From: Flavobacteriales bacterium UBA7468
GTDB taxonomy: Bacteria > Bacteroidota > Bacteroidia > Flavobacteriales_D > Crocinitomicaceae
DNA length: 64,000 nt
Assembly (NCBI GenBank): GCA_002478565.1
Contig: DLPC01000026.1
Location: 62,001-126,000, forward strand
Direction: 5' to 3'
Position 1 is the first letter of the stretch, and every line of letters begins with the position of its first letter. The translations under genes were made by a program, and so were the position numbers. A model generated the notes under the pieces. That model was not told the origin of the DNA. It searched no databases and worked only from the letters and a program-made list of their open reading frames with translations. Below, piece after piece: positions 8,515-18,201 of this stretch.

Positions 8515-10550
8515 TGTCCTCCAAAACGCTGCATTCCGCTCTCCAAGAACTTTTTATACGACTTGATGTCTGGAGTGTAGCCTATAGCTTCTGTGAGGTC
8601 GTTGCCTTCGTGGTCAGTGACAACGTAAAGAGGTTGCTGAAAGCTCTTGTAGCGCGTCATCTGGTAGTCGGCCCATTTGTTACCAATCGTTCTGATTTGT
8701 CCGCTCAACTTAGACACACGTTGTTCGTTTGCTGGCAAAAGTTCGCGGTCGTCTACGTACAATGAGATGATCACAAATTTCTTTTGTAGCAACGGACGAA
8801 TTTCGTCGTTGGTCCAGACAGTGCTTTCTGTCTTGCGGCAGTTTTGGCAAGCATGTCCGGTGAAGTCTAGTAAGATGGGTAAGTTGCGTTTTTTGGCATA
8901 TGCACGCCCTTTTTCGAGGTCGTGGAATACCAAAATAGAGCCGTCACCAACTGGGTGCATGTCTGCAGCAAAAGCCGCAGAAACGGAGTCTTCAACCAAA
9001 CCGGTTTCTTGTCCTCCATTGACCCAACGGAAGTTGTCTTCGGAGTGCGTGCGCGGCGGTGCGATACCGTCGATAAGGGTGAGCGGGGCGCCAAACATTC
9101 CGGTAAATAAATACACTGAGAACACCAGTGCTAATAAGGCAAACATAAAGCGTGTTACACTTAATTTTTGAACCGGGGAGTCATGGGAGAACTGTAATTT
9201 ACCAAGTAGGTAAATGCCCATGATGAAAAATAATACAAACCAGATGCCCACAAACCATTCACGTGTTAGTAAATCCCAGTGGTAAGCAAGGTCCACGGAT
9301 GATAAGAATTTTAGGGCAAGTGCAAGCTCAGTAAGTCCTAAAACAACTTTTACTGAATTGAGCCAGCCCCCAGATTGTGGCAAACTATTGAGCCATCCAG
9401 GGAAAATTGCAAAAAGCGTAAACGGAATGGCAAGTGCTAAAGAAAAGCCAGTCATGCCCACAGCTGGGGTGAGGTAAGAGCCAGAAGTAGCTGCCTCAAC
9501 AAGCAAGCTACCGATAATTGGGCCTGTGCAAGAGAAGGAAACCAAGCCAAGTGTAAATGCCATAAAGAAGATGCCGAGATAACCTCCGCGGTCTGCTTGT
9601 TTGTCCATTTTGTTGACCCAAGAGTTCGGGAGTTGAATTTCGAATGCGCCCAAGAATGAGAAAGCAAATAAAACAAAAATACTGAAGAAGATGAGGTTCA
9701 TCCAGACGTTTGTGGAGAGGTCATTGAGACCAAGCGGACCCATGATGGCGGTGAAAATAAGGCCAAAGGCAACATAAATCAAGACAATTGAAGCACCATA
9801 AATCAATGCTTTGAAAATTCCTTCGCTGCGCGTCTTGGATTGCTTCGTAAAGAAAGTAACCGTCATTGGGATCATGGGGAACATACAAGGGGTCAGCAAG
9901 GCAACCAAGCCCGCGATGAATCCTGCTATGAAAATCACCATGTTCGAATCTTTCTTTTTCTCTTTTTGTTGAATCGGAGCTGGTGCTTGATCCATGGTTG
10001 ACTTCGCGCCGCTGGAGTCAATATTTGTTGCTTGTGCTGTTGCAGTAGTGTCTATGGATACAGGAGCTGCGCCAGAAGCTTTATAGCCACTGACTTTAAA
10101 TTTGGCAGTATAATCAAACGGTGGTAAACAACCTTCGTGGTTGCAAAGTTGAAAAAAGAGGTTGCAACTGGCTGTAAATGCTTCGTCGGACAAAATTTCT
10201 ATTTTTTGTTTGAAGACCGCCTTGTTTTCAAAATATAAGGACGTGCCAAGCTCATCCTTTTGAACGAGGGGTACTCCGATTTCAAATACTTTTCCGACAG
10301 TTTTAAAGTTTTTGTCTGCCTTAAACTTGAACTCCGGTACAATACCAGTGCCGTCAGCGGCCATTGGATCATGCTTTAGGCTGAAAATATGGTACTCAGG
10401 CACAAGTTTTCCTGTAAAGACTAAGTTGGCGTGGCTTTCATCAATTTTTTCTACCGTGCAATTCCATTTAATAAACTGATTCATGAAATCTTGGGCGCTG
10501 GTAGCGAAGGACAAGCCTAAAAAGAGGATGCTAAAAAGAAGAGCTTTCAT
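8511..10550 (-). CDS. dsbD: Thiol:disulfide interchange protein DsbD
   Basis: 679 residues. Carries reducing power from cytoplasmic thioredoxin across the inner membrane to periplasmic proteins. Signal peptide (1-19), an N-terminal DsbD-alpha-like domain (about 25-155), a Lys-rich linker, a CcdA-like membrane core from about 202 to 460 with cysteines in LTPCMFP and FSCTGP, and a C-terminal thioredoxin-like domain with active site CQNC near 567-570. All three modules are present. It is preceded by a second, stand-alone N-domain protein and is translationally coupled to topB through an ATGA overlap. Confidence 0.94.
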   Translation of the reverse strand: MKALLFSILFLGLSFATSAQDFMNQFIKWNCTVEKIDESHANLVFTGKLVPEYHIFSLKHDPMAADGTGIVPEFKFKADKNFKTVGKVFEIGVPLVQKDELGTSLYFENKAVFKQKIEILSDEAFTASCNLFFQLCNHEGCLPPFDYTAKFKVSGYKASGAAPVSIDTTATAQATNIDSSGAKSTMDQAPAPIQQKEKKKDSNMVIFIAGFIAGLVALLTPCMFPMIPMTVTFFTKQSKTRSEGIFKALIYGASIVLIYVAFGLIFTAIMGPLGLNDLSTNVWMNLIFFSIFVLFAFSFLGAFEIQLPNSWVNKMDKQADRGGYLGIFFMAFTLGLVSFSCTGPIIGSLLVEAATSGSYLTPAVGMTGFSLALAIPFTLFAIFPGWLNSLPQSGGWLNSVKVVLGLTELALALKFLSSVDLAYHWDLLTREWFVGIWFVLFFIMGIYLLGKLQFSHDSPVQKLSVTRFMFALLALVFSVYLFTGMFGAPLTLIDGIAPPRTHSEDNFRWVNGGQETGLVEDSVSAAFAADMHPVGDGSILVFHDLEKGRAYAKKRNLPILLDFTGHACQNCRKTESTVWTNDEIRPLLQKKFVIISLYVDDRELLPANEQRVSKLSGQIRTIGNKWADYQMTRYKSFQQPLYVVTDHEGNDLTEAIGYTPDIKSYKKFLESGMQRFGGQ

Positions 10551-10555
10551 TTGTT

Positions 10556-11017
10556 TTAATTTGGTTTTTCAAATTTCTGTGGTGTGACCTTTATTTCAAA
10601 TGGTATGGTTTGAGGTGGCAAACAACGCTTGTCGTCGCAAAGCATATAAGTGAGTTCGCCTTTTATTGTTGTTGGTTTTTTGACAACAATTTGGTTTTTT
10701 GCTTCGAAAATATTTTCATGATAACTTAGTTCAGCCCCAAAAATGGGGTCAAAGGTTTTTTGCGCAGGTACGCTTGCAGTGAAAGGTGCAATTTCTTTGA
10801 CCAATTTATTTTTTTCGAGCACAATTTGTGTTGGGACAGGCCCAATGCTCGGGTCTAAGTCAAGGGCATAAAGATGCCAGCCGCTTTCAATTTTTGCATG
10901 GACTTGAATAGAATTAGGAAAAGGCGCGTAGTCAAAACTCCATTCAATTTTTCCTTGACCAAATACCCAAGTACTTAAGAGAGAGGAATATATTAAAAGT
11001 AGAAAAGTTGTTCGCAT
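10556..11017 (-). CDS. DsbD N-terminal-domain-like periplasmic protein
   Basis: 153 residues with a signal peptide ending near WVFGQ. The rest resembles the N-terminal immunoglobulin-like domain of DsbD (DsbC/DsbD-N family), including the LCDDKRCLPPQ segment with two cysteines near residues 126-132 that parallels LCNHEGCLPP in the adjacent DsbD. It lies five bases upstream of dsbD in the same operon. Likely a free periplasmic thiol-exchange partner of DsbD, or a duplicated alpha domain (inference). Confidence 0.85.
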   Translation of the reverse strand: MRTTFLLLIYSSLLSTWVFGQGKIEWSFDYAPFPNSIQVHAKIESGWHLYALDLDPSIGPVPTQIVLEKNKLVKEIAPFTASVPAQKTFDPIFGAELSYHENIFEAKNQIVVKKPTTIKGELTYMLCDDKRCLPPQTIPFEIKVTPQKFEKPN

Positions 11018-11039
11018 GATTTTGCTTCCTAAGGATTCT

Positions 11040-11047
11040 CGAAATTA
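11040..11047 (-). promoter_or_regulatory. Putative -7 element (TAATTTCG) of the dsbD-topB operon
   Basis: The minus strand reads TAATTTCG, a one-base variant of TAnnTTTG, ending 22 bases before the ATG at 11017. The same spacing and the same TTCG variant occur in front of ftsK. Confidence 0.4.
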
Positions 11048-11079
11048 CGAAAAAAAACGGCTGCTAAATGCAACTAATG

Positions 11080-12099
11080 TCACCACGGAAGGCGAGGGTC
11101 AGCGCTGGCGTTTTGATCGAGGGTTCTGCCCTGCGCTAAGTAAAATGAGCCTGCCATGGCAATCATTGCTGCATTATCCGTGCAATAACTCATCTTTGGA
11201 ATACTGACTCGCCAACCCACCAATTGCTTTTCCAATAAGCGTTTACGTAATTCAGAATTCGCTGAAACCCCTCCTGCAATAGCTACGCAATGAATGCCGG
11301 TTTGCAGTACGGCCTTTTCAAGTTTGTGTAACAAGATGGTCACGATGCTATTTTGAATCGAGGCGCAAAGATCATGTAAATGGGTTTGTCTGAATGTGGG
11401 GTCATTTTTTTCTGCGGCCTGAAGCGTATAAAGTATAGAGGTTTTGAGACCGCTAAAGCTGTAATTGAGTTCGGGTATTTGAGGCCTGGCAAATTGAAAA
11501 GCATTTGGGTTGCCAAGCGGAGCGAGCTGATCAATGAGTGGGCCTCCAGGGTAGGGAAGTCCGAGCATTTTGGCAGCTTTATCAAATGCTTCGCCCGCAG
11601 CATCGTCAATGGTAGAGCCAAGAATTTCCATGTCAAGTGGGTTGTTGACACGAACGATTTGGGTATGACCTCCGCTGACAGTTAGACAAAGAAAAGGAAA
11701 GGTTGGCTTGTTGTCTGAAGCATCGTTGATGAGGTGCGCTAAAATATGCGCTTTCATGTGGTGCACACCGACAATTGGTATTTTTAAAGACAGCGCAAGT
11801 GCTTTTGCAAAACTTGTTCCAACCGTTAAGGAGCCCATGAGCCCTGGGCCTTGTGTAAAAGCAATGGCATCTATATCTTGAAGCGTAACTTGAGCCTCTT
11901 TCAAAGCTGCACTGACAACAGGAATGATGTTTTCTTGATGCGCTCTACTGGCCAATTCTGGCACAACGCCTCCGAATTGTTCGTGGACTGCCTGTCCTGC
12001 GATAATGTTGGCACGAATTTGGTCGCCGTCAAGAATGGCCGCGGAGGTGTCGTCGCAGGAAGATTCAATCCCTAGTATGATCTTGGTTTTTGCTGTCAA
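11080..12099 (-). CDS. tsaD: tRNA N6-threonylcarbamoyladenosine (t6A37) synthase TsaD
   Basis: 339 residues, ASKHA-fold enzyme that transfers threonylcarbamoyl to A37 of ANN-decoding tRNAs together with TsaB, TsaC and TsaE. The N-terminal ILGIESSCDDTS is diagnostic; the metal-binding HHMKAH motif spans residues 113-118, and the late CTDNAAMIA motif is present. There is no ATG before the conserved start, so the TTG at 12099 is used. A perfect minus-strand -7 element lies at 12128-12135. It is divergent from tamB with only 24 bases between the two coding regions. Confidence 0.95.
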   Translation of the reverse strand: MTAKTKIILGIESSCDDTSAAILDGDQIRANIIAGQAVHEQFGGVVPELASRAHQENIIPVVSAALKEAQVTLQDIDAIAFTQGPGLMGSLTVGTSFAKALALSLKIPIVGVHHMKAHILAHLINDASDNKPTFPFLCLTVSGGHTQIVRVNNPLDMEILGSTIDDAAGEAFDKAAKMLGLPYPGGPLIDQLAPLGNPNAFQFARPQIPELNYSFSGLKTSILYTLQAAEKNDPTFRQTHLHDLCASIQNSIVTILLHKLEKAVLQTGIHCVAIAGGVSANSELRKRLLEKQLVGWRVSIPKMSYCTDNAAMIAMAGSFYLAQGRTLDQNASADPRLPW

Positions 12100-12107
12100 A
12101 AGATTGC

Positions 12108-12115
12108 TAATTTTG
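12108..12115 (+). promoter_or_regulatory. -7 promoter element TAATTTTG of tamB
   Basis: Exact TAnnTTTG match ending eight bases before the tamB ATG at 12124. A TTG at 12083-12085 is 22 bases upstream and lies inside the start of tsaD. The implied 5' leader is at most a few bases. Confidence 0.65.
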
Positions 12116-12123
12116 TAACAAAC

Positions 12124-15100
12124 ATGACAAAGGTACTTAAAATCACGGGCCTATGTATCTCGCTACTTTTCGAGCTGCTTCTGCTGCTTGTTTTTGTCTT
12201 TGTTTTTGCCATCAGAAATTCCCAAGTTCAGAGTTTTATTGCCGATAAAGCAACTACTTTTCTTTCAAAGGAGTTGAGTGCAAAAGTTTCTGTAGAAAAG
12301 GTTGATATAGTGTTATTTAAGCACATTGACTTAAAGAATGTGTTTATAGGAGACCCTCAAGGTAAAACACTCTTGCAATTAGCACATCTTTTAGTTGATT
12401 TAGATAAGATTAAATTAATTAATAAACAGCTGTTAATCAAAAAAATAAGTATTTATAACGGAACAATTAATTTAAATAGATCCGCCGCGAATGGTGCTTA
12501 TAATTTTCAATTTTTAGTAGATTATTTCGGAAGTGATCAGCCCTCGCAGAAAGACACCAAACCATTAGAAATTCAACTCGAACAATTGGCACTGCAGCGC
12601 GTCAATTTTAGTTACCATGACTTCAGAAAAGATACCCTTGATTTTGGCCTTGACTACGATCACATCGAATTAAAGAATATGCATTTTTTTGCAGATCAAA
12701 TTCAAAGTGCAGGCGATCAACACGAACTATGGATTCGGTCATTAGGCTTCAAAGAAAGGTCTGGTTTTCATTTAAAGCACCTGGCCTCCAAATTTAGCAT
12801 TTCCGATAAGGGTCTTGTTTTCAAGTACTTGCAAATTAAAACAAAAGAAAGTAAAATTTATTTTCCCTTACTTGCTCTAAGAACCAAGCAACTCTCAGAT
12901 TTTGAGCATTTTGACGACCTCGTTCGCTTCGATGTATCCTTGAATACGAGTCAATTGTGCTTAAAAGACCTCAGTTATTTTGTACCAGATCTCGCTGGGA
13001 TGAACCAAAGCGTATTCCTCTCGGGTCAAGTGAAAGACGAACTCAAATGTTTGACCATTGACCGATTTAAACTCGTTTTTGGTCAGCAATCGGTGCTTCA
13101 AGCGAGTATCAAATTGCCTGATTTCAGAAAAGAAACTAAGGCGCTAAGATTCAATGAGCTTATCCATTTTGCGCACCTCGATTTCCAGGACCTTGAAAAT
13201 ATTCAACTTCCAACCGGTACAAGCGCAATAGATATTCCCGAAGCAATCAAAGTTTTGTCTTACCTTGAAATCAAGCAATCAAAGTTTCAAGGAGCACTGC
13301 AAGATTTTCAGTTGAGTATTGAAAAGGCAAAAACCAATTTGGGTAATTTTTCGCTCGCACCACTTCGGGTGAAACAAGAAGCAGATATACTCACAATCAA
13401 AGGAGTTCGGCCCGATACAAGTCTGTTAAAACTACAAAATTTCAATCTTGGTCCATTGGCAAACTTCTCAGAACTAGGTAGTTGTGATGGGCAATTAAAT
13501 TTCAATTTAAGTATTTTCAACAATGGTTCATATGCGCTAGAAGATTTACACGGAAAGTTCAATAAACTAACGCTTCATCAATATGCCTATCAAAATGTTG
13601 AGCTCCAAGATGTAGGCATTTTAGACGATCAATTGAAAGGCCAAGTTCAAATCCAAGACCCGCATTTCAAGGCAAAATCGACCATAGCACTTTCTTTATC
13701 TGGCGCCCTCAATGAGCAATTTGACATGGAAGTGGATCTGGCAGATTTGACCATGCTCGGTTTTGGGACGCGCCTGAACAATCAGGTGTCTTTTCATTTA
13801 AGAGGTGGAATCCAAGGCCCATCTTGGTCAGACATCAGTGGCTATGCCTCCATCACTAATTTAACTTATCTGGAAGGACAAAAACGCCTCTATGCCGAAC
13901 TAGCTCAGGTTCATTTTAGTCAGAGTCAAGCTAATTCTTTTTTACAATTTAGCAGCCCTATCCTAGATTTCAATGTGGCTGGCCTTATAGATTTCAATAG
14001 CATTAGTGATGATCTATTGCATCATTTGTCTATCGTTTATCCTTCCCTAGAGCAAGGTTCAGAGCTCCCTGTACCAGGTAAATCTGATTTTACCTTTGAT
14101 TTACAGTTTAGAAATGCCGAACAACTACTGGATATTTTTGCAACTGACCTATCTCTAGCAAGTAACACCCGTTTGAATGGCTCTTTTGATTCTCAAAATG
14201 AAATGCTTCAAATTAAAATTTCTAGCCCTTCGCTGCAATTCCAAGATTTTCGTTTTGACCAATTAGTCCTGGATCAAAAAATCACAAAGGAACATACTTC
14301 TGGGGGGCTCGATATCGCCTTGGTTTCTTATGCAGATTCTACCAATTTTCACAATTTAAAATTTGTAAATAGTGGTGCTAATGGTATAATTGATGCCACT
14401 ATTTCTTGGGACCCAAATACCAATGATTTTTCCGAATTGAAATGGCGCACCACCATTTTACCAGATAACTACCTCAATTTCAATTTACAACCATCTTTCT
14501 TTACCATTAACGGTATTCAATGGGAAATCGCCAACCAATCTGATATTTTACTTTCTACCGCTGAACTCAATGTGTCTAATTTTGAATTACATCGCGGCTA
14601 TCAGCTTGTGAAAATCAATGGTTGTTTATCCGATAATCAAAGAGATCAACTGCGTTTCGATGTCATCGGGCTTGATTTAGCGGAGCTCAGCAACCTATTA
14701 GATTTCCCTAACCAACTCAGTGGTAGGTTTAGCGGTTGGGGAACACTCGCTACACCAAATAATAGCATCAATATATTGGCAGATGCCAATCTAGAACAAT
14801 TTCAAATCGATGGCCAAATGGTTGGAGATATCATGTTGCATTCCGATTGGAACGATGCGCGTAAAAGCATTTTACTTGAAGGAACACTACAATATCGCAA
14901 CGAGCGCACCTTTGATTTTGACGGGCTCTATAATATTAAAACAGACGAGCTAGATCTGGGGCTCAATTTCAAGCAAACGGATATTTCATTCGCTAATGCC
15001 TTCATGGATCCTGAGGTCGTAAAAGGCATCAAAGGAAAGCTGAATGGAAGAATTCGGGTTTTAGGAACGCCTTCAAATCCACAACTTTCAGGTAAACTCA

Positions 15101-16704
15101 GGCTGCAAAATGGTGGTGCTGAAATTGCTTTATTGGGGGTTCAGTATCAATTAGAGGGCAACATTCAAGTGACCGAAGACGCCTTTTTCTTGGATAATTT
15201 TCCAATCAAAGATCCGGAAGGAAATATCGCTTATCTTTCTAGCGCCATTAACCACCAACAATTTGACAAATGGAACTACGATATCCAAATCAATTTTGAA
15301 GACGATATCAAAAAAATAGACCCACGGACCAATCAAGTAGCCCCAATAGATCGCTTTTTAGTATTGAATACAAAATATGTTGAGGGTGATGTTTATTATG
15401 GTAAAGCTTATGGTCGAGGAACTGCCAACATCTTTGGTACTGCTAACAATACAGAAATCACGGTTGATGCCACTACAAGAAAGGGGACAGATGTTATTTT
15501 TCCTATGTATGGTATGTCCGAAATCGATGAAGACGACAACTTTGTGAAGTTTGTGGAGCATGGTGTTCAACAAAAGCTAGATGACCAAGGTCTCGACTTC
15601 ACTGGTTTGAATCTTGACTTAAACTTTCATGTTACGCCGGATGCCAACATGCGCTTGATATTTAACGAGCAAACAGGTGATGAAATTATTGCAAAAGGTG
15701 CTGGTGACCTCAATATCAAACTCGATCAATTTGATCAACTCACAATGAATGGCCCTTATGTCATCGCCAGCGGTAGTCGATATAATTTTGCGTTAGGTTC
15801 CATCAAGCAAACATTTGATATTGAAGCAGGTTCAAAAATTGAATGGACTGGCGACCCTTACAACGCCGATATCATGATCAATACCGTTACTCCGAAGCGT
15901 GCTTCTATCCTTGAACTGAGCCCGGAAATTCAAGACAATACGTTGGTCAATCAAGAAATCATGTGTTACCTCAAGCTTTCAGAGACTTTACTTTCGCCCA
16001 AAATATCTTTTGATCTTGTGGCGCCAAGAGTTTCTGAAACTGGTAAAACACTGCTCGATCGTGTAAAAGCTGACCCAGATGAATTAAACCGTCAATTCTT
16101 TTCATTATTATTGGTCAGTAAATTCCAGCCATTGAAAGGAAATTTATCTGCAGGAGGTTCTGCTGCGCTTGATTTGCTCGAGTCTCAGATCAATGCCGCT
16201 CTCGGAAAACTATCTGACAACTATAAGCTCAATGTGGATTACGGTTCTGACGTCGTTGCAGGAGAAAGTAAAGTCGAGTTAGGTGTCGCAAAAGGATTTT
16301 TGGACGACAAACTTGTGATCACCGGTAGTTTTGGGGTTGAAAACCGCAGCACAAGTGTAGGAACAGATGGCGGCAAACTCAATTCAAATACCATGATTGG
16401 AGATGTCAATATCGAGTATAAAGTTCAAGATAATTTCAGGGTGAGAGCCTTTAATCAATCGAACACGAACTCAGTCAACGAAAACCAAGGACCATTCACA
16501 CAAGGTGTAGGGGTGTCCTACTATGAAGAATTCAATCACTTTTCAGAATTAGCTTTTGTTAAACATGTCAAGCAATTGTTTGTAAAAAGTCCAAAAAAAT
16601 CAGGTCAACCTCGACCTAAAAAACACAGACAACCTGTAACTTTACCTTCCAATGAAAAAAGTACTAGTAGCCAACCGCGGAGAGATCGCTCGACGCGTGC
16701 TTAG
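12124..16704 (+). CDS. tamB: TamB-like translocation/assembly module protein
   Basis: 1526 residues. One N-terminal membrane anchor (about 8-30) is followed by a very long beta-rich region of repeating amphipathic strands and a C-terminal DUF490/TamB domain (about residues 1130-1480), ending in a basic tail rich in Lys, Arg and Pro. TamB proteins span the periplasm as a hydrophobic groove and help outer-membrane protein assembly or phospholipid transport. The identification rests on architecture and the typical KGNLSAGGSAALDLLESQ region. Its last 53 bases overlap the start of the biotin carboxylase gene in another frame; the basic tail is what the overlap encodes. Confidence 0.9.
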   Translation: MTKVLKITGLCISLLFELLLLLVFVFVFAIRNSQVQSFIADKATTFLSKELSAKVSVEKVDIVLFKHIDLKNVFIGDPQGKTLLQLAHLLVDLDKIKLINKQLLIKKISIYNGTINLNRSAANGAYNFQFLVDYFGSDQPSQKDTKPLEIQLEQLALQRVNFSYHDFRKDTLDFGLDYDHIELKNMHFFADQIQSAGDQHELWIRSLGFKERSGFHLKHLASKFSISDKGLVFKYLQIKTKESKIYFPLLALRTKQLSDFEHFDDLVRFDVSLNTSQLCLKDLSYFVPDLAGMNQSVFLSGQVKDELKCLTIDRFKLVFGQQSVLQASIKLPDFRKETKALRFNELIHFAHLDFQDLENIQLPTGTSAIDIPEAIKVLSYLEIKQSKFQGALQDFQLSIEKAKTNLGNFSLAPLRVKQEADILTIKGVRPDTSLLKLQNFNLGPLANFSELGSCDGQLNFNLSIFNNGSYALEDLHGKFNKLTLHQYAYQNVELQDVGILDDQLKGQVQIQDPHFKAKSTIALSLSGALNEQFDMEVDLADLTMLGFGTRLNNQVSFHLRGGIQGPSWSDISGYASITNLTYLEGQKRLYAELAQVHFSQSQANSFLQFSSPILDFNVAGLIDFNSISDDLLHHLSIVYPSLEQGSELPVPGKSDFTFDLQFRNAEQLLDIFATDLSLASNTRLNGSFDSQNEMLQIKISSPSLQFQDFRFDQLVLDQKITKEHTSGGLDIALVSYADSTNFHNLKFVNSGANGIIDATISWDPNTNDFSELKWRTTILPDNYLNFNLQPSFFTINGIQWEIANQSDILLSTAELNVSNFELHRGYQLVKINGCLSDNQRDQLRFDVIGLDLAELSNLLDFPNQLSGRFSGWGTLATPNNSINILADANLEQFQIDGQMVGDIMLHSDWNDARKSILLEGTLQYRNERTFDFDGLYNIKTDELDLGLNFKQTDISFANAFMDPEVVKGIKGKLNGRIRVLGTPSNPQLSGKLRLQNGGAEIALLGVQYQLEGNIQVTEDAFFLDNFPIKDPEGNIAYLSSAINHQQFDKWNYDIQINFEDDIKKIDPRTNQVAPIDRFLVLNTKYVEGDVYYGKAYGRGTANIFGTANNTEITVDATTRKGTDVIFPMYGMSEIDEDDNFVKFVEHGVQQKLDDQGLDFTGLNLDLNFHVTPDANMRLIFNEQTGDEIIAKGAGDLNIKLDQFDQLTMNGPYVIASGSRYNFALGSIKQTFDIEAGSKIEWTGDPYNADIMINTVTPKRASILELSPEIQDNTLVNQEIMCYLKLSETLLSPKISFDLVAPRVSETGKTLLDRVKADPDELNRQFFSLLLVSKFQPLKGNLSAGGSAALDLLESQINAALGKLSDNYKLNVDYGSDVVAGESKVELGVAKGFLDDKLVITGSFGVENRSTSVGTDGGKLNSNTMIGDVNIEYKVQDNFRVRAFNQSNTNSVNENQGPFTQGVGVSYYEEFNHFSELAFVKHVKQLFVKSPKKSGQPRPKKHRQPVTLPSNEKSTSSQPRRDRSTRA
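12128..12135 (-). promoter_or_regulatory. -7 promoter element TACCTTTG of tsaD
   Basis: On the minus strand TACCTTTG matches TAnnTTTG exactly. It lies inside codons 2-4 of tamB, 28 bases upstream of the tsaD TTG start, so the two divergent promoters overlap. Confidence 0.55.
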
Positions 16705-18136
16705 AACCCTAAAAAAGATGGACATCAAAAGCGTGGCCATCTACTCTGACGCTGATGCCAATTCACCTCATGTTTTAGAGGCTGATGAAGCAGTTTATGT
16801 CGGAAAAAGTCCATCAGCTGAAAGTTATTTACAACAAGATAAAATCATTCAGATTTGTCAAGAGTTAGGCGTCGATGGCGTACATCCAGGTTACGGATTT
16901 TTATCTGAAAATGCGGGTTTTGCCAGAAAATTAAAGGCAGTAGGTGTCAAGCTCATCGGACCCTCTCCTGAATCCATGGAAATAATGGGAGACAAACTAT
17001 CGGCTAAGCAAGCTGTTAAAAGTTACAATGTACCGTTGGTTCCAGGTGTAGATGAAGCCATTTCCGATGTCAATGCTGCCAAAAAAATTGCTGCTGAAGT
17101 AGGTTATCCAATCCTCATTAAAGCATCTGCCGGGGGTGGTGGAAAAGGAATGCGCTTGGTTCAGAACGAAGCAGAATTTGAAGAACAAATGACGCTGGCA
17201 CAAAATGAAGCACGTTCGTCTTTCGGTGACGACGCTGTTTTCATTGAAAAATTTGTGGACCAACCAAGACACATCGAAATTCAAGTCTTTGCCGACCAGC
17301 AAGGCAACGTCGTTTATTTATTTGAGCGAGAATGCTCGGTTCAAAGACGTCACCAAAAAGTAGTTGAAGAAGCTCCAAGTGCCGTATTGACCCCAGAAAT
17401 TCGTAGCGCAATGGGCGAAGCTGCTGTGGCGGTTTGTAAAGCTTGTAATTATGAAGGCGCAGGCACAGTAGAGTTTCTAATAGATGGTCAACTGAATTTC
17501 TACTTCTTAGAAATGAATACGCGTTTGCAAGTAGAGCATCCTGTCACGGAAGAAATTACCGGCCTAGATTTAGTCGAATGGCAAATACGTGTTGCGCGTG
17601 GCGAACGATTACCTCAACTACAAGATGAGTTACAAATCAACGGTCATTCGATTGAAGTACGCGTATACGCTGAGGATACCCTCAATGGTTTTACACCAGA
17701 CATCGGCACACTGAAGCGTTATCGGATTCCATCTGGAAAAAATATCCGTGTGGATGACGCTTTTGAAGAAGGAATGGAGATTCCAATTTACTATGATCCA
17801 ATGATAGCCAAATTGGTTGTTTGGGGCAAAACCCGTGAAGAAGCAATTGATCGCTGTATTGCAGCTATAGATAATTACCAAATTTCTGGGGTTAAAACTA
17901 CCCTTGACTTCGGTAAGTTCGTGCTCAAACACCCGGCATTTAGAAGCGGTAAATTTGACACCAACTTCGTCAAACTACATTTCTCTGACCCATTACTGCT
18001 CAAGGATGCGATGAAAGAGGAAGAAAGGGCTTTAGTTTTTGCACTAGATGCAATTTGGCAAGATGTGCAGCAATTCAAGAAGAAATCTTTTGCTTCGCGC
18101 AACATTGACTCTTCTTGGAAAAACCAAATACGATAA
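16652..18136 (+). CDS. Biotin carboxylase subunit of an acyl-CoA carboxylase
   Basis: 494 residues with an ATP-grasp fold. It carboxylates biotin on a carrier protein using ATP and bicarbonate. The opening KVLVANRGEIARR fixes the start. The ATP-binding loop KASAGGGGKGMR is near residues 158-169, the EMNTRLQVEHPVTEE motif near 288-302, and the biotin-carboxylase C-domain runs to about 450. It stops without a biotinyl domain, so a separate BCCP is needed. The DPMIAKLVVWG segment and context with meaB and sucC favour a propionyl-CoA or general acyl-CoA carboxylase over a dedicated acetyl-CoA carboxylase, but sequence alone does not decide. It starts inside tamB and probably shares its transcript. 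Confidence 0.93.
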   Translation: MKKVLVANRGEIARRVLRTLKKMDIKSVAIYSDADANSPHVLEADEAVYVGKSPSAESYLQQDKIIQICQELGVDGVHPGYGFLSENAGFARKLKAVGVKLIGPSPESMEIMGDKLSAKQAVKSYNVPLVPGVDEAISDVNAAKKIAAEVGYPILIKASAGGGGKGMRLVQNEAEFEEQMTLAQNEARSSFGDDAVFIEKFVDQPRHIEIQVFADQQGNVVYLFERECSVQRRHQKVVEEAPSAVLTPEIRSAMGEAAVAVCKACNYEGAGTVEFLIDGQLNFYFLEMNTRLQVEHPVTEEITGLDLVEWQIRVARGERLPQLQDELQINGHSIEVRVYAEDTLNGFTPDIGTLKRYRIPSGKNIRVDDAFEEGMEIPIYYDPMIAKLVVWGKTREEAIDRCIAAIDNYQISGVKTTLDFGKFVLKHPAFRSGKFDTNFVKLHFSDPLLLKDAMKEEERALVFALDAIWQDVQQFKKKSFASRNIDSSWKNQIR

Positions 18137-18201
18137 AATATATAGAGAAGATCACAAGGACTCATTAAAAAAACGTATTTTTACGGCGCTAATTTGATCG
18201 C

